5,861 bases of DNA from a bacterium (GTDB taxonomy: Bacteria > JAMCPX01): assembly GCA_027364825.1 (NCBI GenBank), contig DAHXOM010000393.1, forward strand, positions 1 through 5,861, given 5' to 3'. The notes under the pieces were generated by a model. The model did not search any database and had not been told where the DNA came from. It worked only from the letters and a program-made list of their open reading frames with translations. Position 1 is the stretch's first letter, and each line of letters begins with the position of its first letter. Shown here piece after piece: positions 1 to 4,076 of the stretch. Position numbers and translations under genes: made by a program.

Positions 1-20
1 TTCGAATCCCACCCTCTCCG
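1..20 (+). tRNA. tRNA-Ser, 3' end only (cut by window start)
   Basis: The first 20 bases fit the end of a tRNA: T-loop TTCGAAT (1-7), 3' strand of the T-stem CCCAC (8-12), 3' strand of the acceptor stem CCTCTCC (13-19) and discriminator base G (20). The acceptor strand implies a 5' end GGAGAGG, and GGAGAGG with discriminator G is typical of bacterial tRNA-Ser. The anticodon lies outside the window, so the isoacceptor is unknown. CCA is not encoded: six Ts follow G20 directly, so CCA must be added after transcription. Serine identity is inferred from the acceptor stem and discriminator only. Confidence 0.8.
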
Positions 21-41
21 TTTTTTATGACTGGATTCGAA
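1..41. repeat. 9-bp inverted repeat: tRNA T-loop sequence and its complement in the trailer
   Basis: TTCGAATCC (1-9, T-loop and start of the T-stem 3' strand) is perfectly complementary to GGATTCGAA (33-41), with 23 bases between. The TTCGAA core is itself palindromic, which lowers the surprise, but the match runs three bases further. In a longer precursor the trailer could pair with the T-arm. The right arm also overlaps the left side of the possible terminator stem at 33-55. The function is unknown. Confidence 0.5.
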
Positions 42-62
42 CGCCGCTGAATGCCTTTTTTT
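33..62 (+). terminator. Possible intrinsic terminator after tRNA-Ser
   Basis: GGATTC (33-38) can pair with GAATGCC (49-55) if G53 is bulged, leaving a 10-base loop. Seven Ts (56-62) follow at once. The stem is short and imperfect, so the call is tentative. Its position fits: it would end the tRNA transcript just before the -35 element of the next promoter at 66. A second T-run (21-26) directly after the tRNA could also help termination or 3' processing. Confidence 0.4.
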
Positions 63-65
63 GTG

Positions 66-93
66 TTGAACTATTCATGAATGCAACTATAAT
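66..93 (+). promoter_or_regulatory. Sigma70-like promoter of the phosphoesterase-nucleotidyltransferase gene
   Basis: A -35 box TTGAAC (66-71, 4 of 6 consensus bases) is followed after a 16-base spacer by a perfect -10 box TATAAT (88-93). The predicted start site, about 7 bases past the -10, falls on A100, the A of the ATG of the next gene. The mRNA would therefore be leaderless or nearly so. This fits the lack of any Shine-Dalgarno sequence between the -10 box and the ATG. Confidence 0.72.
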
Positions 94-99
94 AGTATT

Positions 100-1755
100 A
101 TGGAGATAATTTATATAACAGATATTCACGGCGCAAGGGCCCATGTGGAAAAACTTCTTGAGGTGACCTTTGCAGACTTGTACATCGTAAGCGGCGACCT
201 TATCTATTCGCCATTCTACTCGCCGAATACCGGCATGAGGTTTCTCGAACTGCAGGACATCTTCCACGTTATGAGGCAAAAAGACGCACCCAATATGGAA
301 ATAGAAAAGTATGTAAGCTCCCTCCTGAATGGCGGTTTATCGGAAGAATTAAAAAGCCAGGCCGAAGAATATCTGAGACTGTCCGAGAGGGCATTGAGCG
401 TCATGAAAGAGAAATACAAAAAAATGGAAACCATGTTCTCCATGGTCAGGAAAGCACCGATAATAGTTCTGCCGGGCAACTATGACATGGACCTGTCCCT
501 TACAACACTTTCTCAGAGGCAGATTCACAAAAAAGTCATTGAAATAGAAGGCCTGAGGATAGCAGGCTACGGCGGCGCCAACATGAGAACAGCCGGCATT
601 CCCGAGCAAGGGATGGCGAAATTTATAGAATCGGAAAGCTACTCAGAACCGTACGATTTTTTTTCCAAGGCAAAACCGGATATCCTGGTTTGTCACCAGC
701 CGCCGTACGGACATTTAGACCGTATTGCATCGTTCGGCTCGATAGGGAGCCTCGGTATAGCCCGGGCAATAGAAGAGACAAAACCTCTCGTCGTCTTGAG
801 CGGTCATATCCATGAGAACTTTGGATGTGAATATTCCGGCAGTACCTTCTATATAAATCCGTCAAACTTCGGGGCCGTTGAAACCATCGAGGGTAAATTT
901 ATGGACGGCGGCTATTATGCCAAAATATCGATTGAAAACAAAGTCGTCCAGAAGGTCGTGCTCAAACGTGTTGAAGAATACAGGCCGTACGATATTGTAG
1001 ACTACATACCGGACGGGGACACCCTGAAACAGGTAGTGCTCGATGAAGCCAGGTACAAGGGGTTGCAGCATAACGTGCACGACAAATTATCCCGTGCTGT
1101 CCCGGTAACCCATGTTGAAGAGATAAAACTTTTCAATGCCGTAAAGCATTTCTTCCGGCATTACGAATCCAGGGAAACGAATGATCGGATAAAGTTTTTA
1201 AAAAAAGTGGCATTGATAATGGAGGAGAAAGGAACTCCGATCGCCTTTGACCTCGTAGGTTCCACACTATTCGGCATGGCGGAAAAGGGATCCGATATTG
1301 ATATTGTCGTTTATTATATCGACAAACCTTCGGGGCACGATGCAGACAACAGCATCGAAGAAAAAATAGGGGATTTCAGCCGCATACTCAAGGAACTCGG
1401 CAGTGATCAATACCAGGTTGAGGTCGTTGATGCCATAAACCTGAAAGATGTGGAAAAGGCCATTTTAGAACAGGACTTCCAATCAACGGTAACGGGCAGG
1501 TTTATTTTCTACAGGGCTATATGCAGGCCTGTTCACCACCGGATTATCAGGAGTTATGAGGCCCTCCTTGACAGCAAGGATGCTTACCGCAAGGAGATGG
1601 AAGCATCCATGAGAGATGTTATTACCACCCTGGTCAAAACTTCGAGGCACTTCGAATCCTTCAGAAAATATGAAGCCCGTCTCATCGACCTCGACGTGCC
1701 CATCCCACAACCCATACGGAAAAGGCTCAAGCAGTATTTCCAGATGGAGGAATAA
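100..1755 (+). CDS. Two-domain protein: metallophosphoesterase fused to a GS-x10-DxD nucleotidyltransferase
   Basis: The N-terminal part (residues 1 to about 290) is a calcineurin-like metallophosphoesterase with all metal-binding motifs: D8-I-H10, G32-D33, G126-N127-Y128-D129, H199 (CHQPP) and G235-H-I-H238. The style resembles ICC-like/YfcE-type phosphodiesterases. The usual GNH motif reads GNYD, as the related GNCD does in YfcE-like enzymes. About 90 mostly helical, charged residues (34-125) are inserted between GD and GNYD. The C-terminal part (about 340-480) has the polymerase-beta-fold signature GSTLFGMAEKGSDIDI (387-402) with D399 and D401; the third carboxylate may be E441 or D444. 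A helical, basic tail (about 481-551) follows. The start at ATG 100 is forced because DxH lies at residues 8-10; there is no Shine-Dalgarno. It stands alone on its strand behind its own promoter. Substrates are unknown. Opposed phosphodiesterase and nucleotidyl-transfer activities in one chain are an inference. Both domain calls are firm; the biological role is not recognised. Confidence 0.9.
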   Translation: MEIIYITDIHGARAHVEKLLEVTFADLYIVSGDLIYSPFYSPNTGMRFLELQDIFHVMRQKDAPNMEIEKYVSSLLNGGLSEELKSQAEEYLRLSERALSVMKEKYKKMETMFSMVRKAPIIVLPGNYDMDLSLTTLSQRQIHKKVIEIEGLRIAGYGGANMRTAGIPEQGMAKFIESESYSEPYDFFSKAKPDILVCHQPPYGHLDRIASFGSIGSLGIARAIEETKPLVVLSGHIHENFGCEYSGSTFYINPSNFGAVETIEGKFMDGGYYAKISIENKVVQKVVLKRVEEYRPYDIVDYIPDGDTLKQVVLDEARYKGLQHNVHDKLSRAVPVTHVEEIKLFNAVKHFFRHYESRETNDRIKFLKKVALIMEEKGTPIAFDLVGSTLFGMAEKGSDIDIVVYYIDKPSGHDADNSIEEKIGDFSRILKELGSDQYQVEVVDAINLKDVEKAILEQDFQSTVTGRFIFYRAICRPVHHRIIRSYEALLDSKDAYRKEMEASMRDVITTLVKTSRHFESFRKYEARLIDLDVPIPQPIRKRLKQYFQMEE

Positions 1756-1778
1756 ACCGCTCCTCCCGGTTAAACCGG
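1746..1778. other. Convergent gene junction with two short alternative hairpins
   Basis: The + strand gene stops at 1755 and the - strand gene stops at 1802, leaving 46 bases. GGAGGA (1746-1751) can pair with TCCTCC (1761-1766), and CCGG (1766-1769) with CCGG (1775-1778) around TTAAA. The two helices share base 1766, so they largely exclude each other. Neither is followed by a T-run on either strand, so I do not call an intrinsic terminator. Colliding transcription or Rho-dependent ending is possible. Confidence 0.25.
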
Positions 1779-1801
1779 AAATGCAGACGCACCTTTTCGG
1801 C

Positions 1802-2638
1802 TTAACCCTTGTACGTTACCACCCTGCCCCACAGGCTTTTCGTGCCCCAGATCCCGGACCTGAGACACTGCAGCTGTACGATCTGGCTGTGGTCGACAAA
1901 GACATTGACCTCTGCCCCATAGTTCTTTATGTACCATGCAAACACCTCCGGGTCGGCTGCCTCGAACATTACATTCTGTACACCCAGTGCATTCACGAAC
2001 TTCGGCGGAACGTCGGTCCTCCACGTCTTCACGTTCTCGGTAATACCCTCCGACTCTATCATGATCATGTATGCTCCTGCGTCCAGGAACCTCTTCGCCT
2101 GCTCAATTGCGTGCTCGGGATCGCGCGTGCCCTCTGCTTCCAGCTCTTCCGGGGACGTAGCTCCGCCGGCGCCAAACTGTATACCGATCTCCGGTTTTAC
2201 CTTTAATCCGGCCTTTTTGACCTTTTCTATGAGCCTGAGCCAGTCGTCCGTCGGTATTGTTATGAACCCGCTCGAGACCTCGATGATGTCAAATCCGAGT
2301 TCCTTGCATTCCTGGATATACTTCGATACGGCATCAGGTCCCTGTGTTACGACGTATTCCATGAATCCCCCCGTATCGACCTTAACATCATACTTGTGGC
2401 ATAGATCGATGAGCTCCTTCACCGCCTTCTTTGGCATCAGACTGAAAGAGCCGCCGGCAAACTTGAGTATGTCTACATACGCTCCCATGGTCTCAAGGAC
2501 GTCCTCGAGATACCGTTTTCCCATGGGAGTATAGTAAGGACCCCTGATTTCTGTCACGCCTGTCTTCCTCGGCTTTTCCAGCAGATCGTTCATCCTGATA
2601 AACCGAAAACCTCGTTCATTTTCATTTGTGTTTGACAT
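1802..2638 (-). CDS. Phosphosulfolactate synthase (ComA)/HSA32-family protein, HSA32-like subgroup
   Basis: This 278-residue protein has the length and TIM-barrel pattern of the ComA family, whose archaeal members join phosphoenolpyruvate and sulfite to make phosphosulfolactate for coenzyme M. Family landmarks are KPRKTGVTEIRGPYY (22-36), VDILKF (55-60), ECKELGFDIIEVSSG (110-124), MFEAADP (224-230) and VNVFVDHSQI (244-253). Against canonical ComA as I remember it, key stretches differ: LDKG is replaced by IRGP (31-34), GWGTS by AGGSF (61-65), EVGKK by EIGIQ (150-154), FEAPQK by FEAADP, and LRRGLRGDT by LRSGIWGTK (259-267). RGPYY and VDHSQI instead resemble plant heat-stress protein HSA32 and its bacterial relatives. 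Databases may call it phosphosulfolactate synthase, but that activity is doubtful. It is the last gene of a coupled pair with the MmgE/PrpD gene; no ComB or ComC homologue is visible. ATG at 2636-2638 is set by a perfect Shine-Dalgarno. Cytosolic, with no signal peptide. Confidence 0.88.
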   Translation of the reverse strand: MSNTNENERGFRFIRMNDLLEKPRKTGVTEIRGPYYTPMGKRYLEDVLETMGAYVDILKFAGGSFSLMPKKAVKELIDLCHKYDVKVDTGGFMEYVVTQGPDAVSKYIQECKELGFDIIEVSSGFITIPTDDWLRLIEKVKKAGLKVKPEIGIQFGAGGATSPEELEAEGTRDPEHAIEQAKRFLDAGAYMIMIESEGITENVKTWRTDVPPKFVNALGVQNVMFEAADPEVFAWYIKNYGAEVNVFVDHSQIVQLQCLRSGIWGTKSLWGRVVTYKG

Positions 2639-4016
2639 GTTTGATACCTCCTTTCCAACGCACCTTTGAGAGAAGCCTCATAAGGTCTTTAACCTTGATA
2701 GAATCAAGACCGTTCACTGAACCGATGATTTCACCCTGAAGAAGCGGCGAGATACGGCCGTTTGAGCGCCTTTTGAACTTCTCGGAAACCGTTTCCCACT
2801 TCATGGGTTTTGTGTGGAATCCTTCGTAGTCCTTCTTCTCTTTTACCAGCACCGTGCCGTCCGTAAGCTCAACCCGAATTGAGCACGGCATCTGCTCCGG
2901 AAATAAACTGCTGTAGATTTGAGACGGTTTAACGCTGACCTTCCTCAACAGGCTCTGGATATCGCTGCGCTGTATGCGTTCAGGTGTGTATTGTTCCGGC
3001 ATGACCTCGTTATCGAGGAGTGCGGCCGAGACAAGGTACGGTATACTGTGATCTGCCTGTTCTTTTATCTCAACGATGTGCTTGTCGCCTTCCTCACCCC
3101 CGCCGATGATATTATAGGCAACATCAAAAGTTTCGATCTCTATTGCCTTTATATCGTCAGGCGCAAAGCTGTGCTCCTGCTTCATCTCCATGATCCCTTC
3201 AAGAATCGACTGCGAATGAATCTCGGCATTGTAACGCTTCACGATGGTCCTGGTTACGCGCTCCAGATCTTCCTTTGTCCAGTCAATCTCAAACCTGCCG
3301 GAGATTGCGTCCATGAACCCCTTGTTACCCTCGAATACCTCAAGGGGACCCGTAATGCCCCTCATGGCGAGAAAAACAGAGTGCGTCACACCGAATGCGG
3401 TGTTTGGGTATGCAAGGCCCTTCCAGTTCGATAGTGTTCCGGTACGCGTGACCCTGAGTGCATTGAATGCTGTTCCGCTTATGGCAATTGCATTCGCTGT
3501 TTTCTCCGCATCAAGACCGAGTGCCTTTGAAACACCCGAGGCTACAGCGTATGCTCCCTGGGTTGTATGATCAAATCCCTTTGCCCGTACAGGGGCAACA
3601 TCGCTCAGCCTGCACTGTACCTGATAGGCAACCGCAAGAGATAGCAACAGTGTCTTACCGTCAGCACCTGCATACTCCGATCCTGCAAGTATTGCACCAA
3701 GGTTGTCGCTGGGATGACAGGTCTCACCCTTCGCAAGGTAGCTGTCGTTGAAGTCCAGATAACGTACAAGAGCGCTGTTGTAAAATGCCGCCCTGTCCGG
3801 AGACGTTGCGTCGCCGCCGATCGTTGTGCATACACCCCTGCCGCCAAAGTCTTCGTTCTGGTCGGCTATCGCTTGCACCGGACCTGCACCTCCTGCCCCG
3901 ATCGCACAGCCGAGTGCATCGAGGATCCGTATCTTGAGTGCCTGAACAGCAGATGCCGAAAGATCGGTGTAAGACGCCCTGGTAACAAACCCTGCAAGTT
4001 TCTCTACATCCGTCAT
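2622..4016 (-). CDS. MmgE/PrpD-family protein (2-methylcitrate dehydratase / cis-aconitate decarboxylase superfamily)
   Basis: This 464-residue protein matches the MmgE/PrpD family in length and in conserved blocks: FYNSALVRYLDFNDSYL (78-94), CHPSDNLGAILAGSEY (100-115), GFDHTTQGAYAVASG (147-161), NWKGLAYPNTAFGVTHS (197-213), ITGPLEVFEGNKGF (221-234), KRYNAEIHSQSILEG (260-274) and DHSIPYLVSAALLD (322-335). Characterised members dehydrate 2-methylcitrate or decarboxylate cis-aconitate; many others are uncharacterised, so the substrate cannot be read from sequence. No other 2-methylcitrate-cycle gene is in the window, which argues against calling it prpD. The start is ATG at 4014-4016, with GGGAG 9 bases upstream. 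An in-frame TTG at 4023-4025 would abut that Shine-Dalgarno and is rejected. Its 3' end overlaps the ComA/HSA32-like gene by 17 bases, so the two products probably work on the same compound or pathway. Soluble; no signal peptide. Confidence 0.92.
   Translation of the reverse strand: MTDVEKLAGFVTRASYTDLSASAVQALKIRILDALGCAIGAGGAGPVQAIADQNEDFGGRGVCTTIGGDATSPDRAAFYNSALVRYLDFNDSYLAKGETCHPSDNLGAILAGSEYAGADGKTLLLSLAVAYQVQCRLSDVAPVRAKGFDHTTQGAYAVASGVSKALGLDAEKTANAIAISGTAFNALRVTRTGTLSNWKGLAYPNTAFGVTHSVFLAMRGITGPLEVFEGNKGFMDAISGRFEIDWTKEDLERVTRTIVKRYNAEIHSQSILEGIMEMKQEHSFAPDDIKAIEIETFDVAYNIIGGGEEGDKHIVEIKEQADHSIPYLVSAALLDNEVMPEQYTPERIQRSDIQSLLRKVSVKPSQIYSSLFPEQMPCSIRVELTDGTVLVKEKKDYEGFHTKPMKWETVSEKFKRRSNGRISPLLQGEIIGSVNGLDSIKVKDLMRLLSKVRWKGGIKHVKHK
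2646..2653 (-). promoter_or_regulatory. Shine-Dalgarno of the ComA/HSA32-like gene, inside the MmgE/PrpD gene
   Basis: On the - strand this reads AAGGAGGT, a perfect anti-16S match, 7 bases before the ATG. It lies within the Lys-Gly-Gly codons near the end of the MmgE/PrpD gene, whose stop (2622-2624) lies beyond the downstream ATG. The layout fixes the start and supports translational coupling with strong expression of the second gene. Confidence 0.9.
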
Positions 4017-4025
4017 AATAAACAA

Positions 4026-4030
4026 CTCCC
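4026..4030 (-). promoter_or_regulatory. Ribosome binding site of the MmgE/PrpD gene
   Basis: On the - strand GGGAG lies 9 bases before ATG 4014-4016. It decides the ATG over the upstream TTG at 4023-4025. It is embedded in one arm of the inverted repeat at 4027-4059, so access to it may be controlled by RNA folding. Confidence 0.75.
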
Positions 4031-4059
4031 GGATTCATAAGATATTACCCGATCCGGGA
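4027..4059. repeat. 8-bp perfect inverted repeat upstream of the MmgE/PrpD operon
   Basis: TCCCGGAT (4027-4034) and ATCCGGGA (4052-4059) are perfect reverse complements separated by 17 bases, with centres 25 bases apart. As RNA read from the SNF2 side, the arms form a hairpin whose 3' arm contains the MmgE/PrpD Shine-Dalgarno. A smaller hairpin, CCCG-ATC-CGGG (4048-4058), competes for the same arm. As DNA, the arms flank the -10 region of the possible promoter at 4039-4067, as operator half-sites would. Sequence alone does not separate the two models. Confidence 0.6.
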
Positions 4060-4067
4060 TGTATCAA
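4039..4067 (-). promoter_or_regulatory. Possible promoter of the MmgE/PrpD - ComA/HSA32-like operon
   Basis: On the - strand a -35-like TTGATA (4067 to 4062) is followed after 17 bases by TATCTT (4044 to 4039), a mediocre -10 box. Transcription would start near 4032, giving a short leader with the Shine-Dalgarno. The SNF2 gene ends only 60 bases upstream on the same strand with no clear terminator between, so read-through from it is also possible. Confidence 0.4.
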
Positions 4068-4076
4068 GGCACTCTT

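Noticed and set aside
31..50. A second, reverse-oriented tRNA end suggested by GGATTCGAAC
   Set aside because: Read on the - strand the T-loop-like TTCGAAT is present, but flanking bases do not form a T-stem (CGGCG against CCAGT) and no acceptor stem can be drawn.
1..99. Attachment site of a genomic island at the tRNA-Ser 3' end
   Set aside because: tRNA ends are common integration sites, but no integrase, no direct repeat of the tRNA end and no mobile-element gene appears in the window.
1616..2206. 196-codon open frame on the + strand crossing the convergent junction
   Set aside because: It overlaps the end of the fusion enzyme gene in another frame and the ComA/HSA32-like gene in antisense. 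The composition is rich in Cys, His, Arg and Pro, as typical of a shadow frame.
1929..2534. 201-codon open frame on the + strand opposite the ComA/HSA32-like gene
   Set aside because: It lies wholly antisense to a gene with clear family motifs and a perfect ribosome site. Its translation is Ser/Pro-rich without recognisable motifs and it has no convincing ribosome site.
2919..3434. 171-codon open frame on the + strand opposite the MmgE/PrpD gene
   Set aside because: Antisense shadow of a well-conserved coding region with no motif or start signal of its own.
4014..4025. TTG at 4023-4025 as the start of the MmgE/PrpD gene
   Set aside because: The GGGAG site at 4026-4030 would abut the TTG with no spacer, whereas it is 9 bases from the ATG at 4014-4016.
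3724..4038. 104-codon - strand frame overlapping the start of the MmgE/PrpD gene
   Set aside because: It is an alternate frame of the same strand, rich in Cys and Arg, while the MmgE/PrpD frame shows clear family conservation here.
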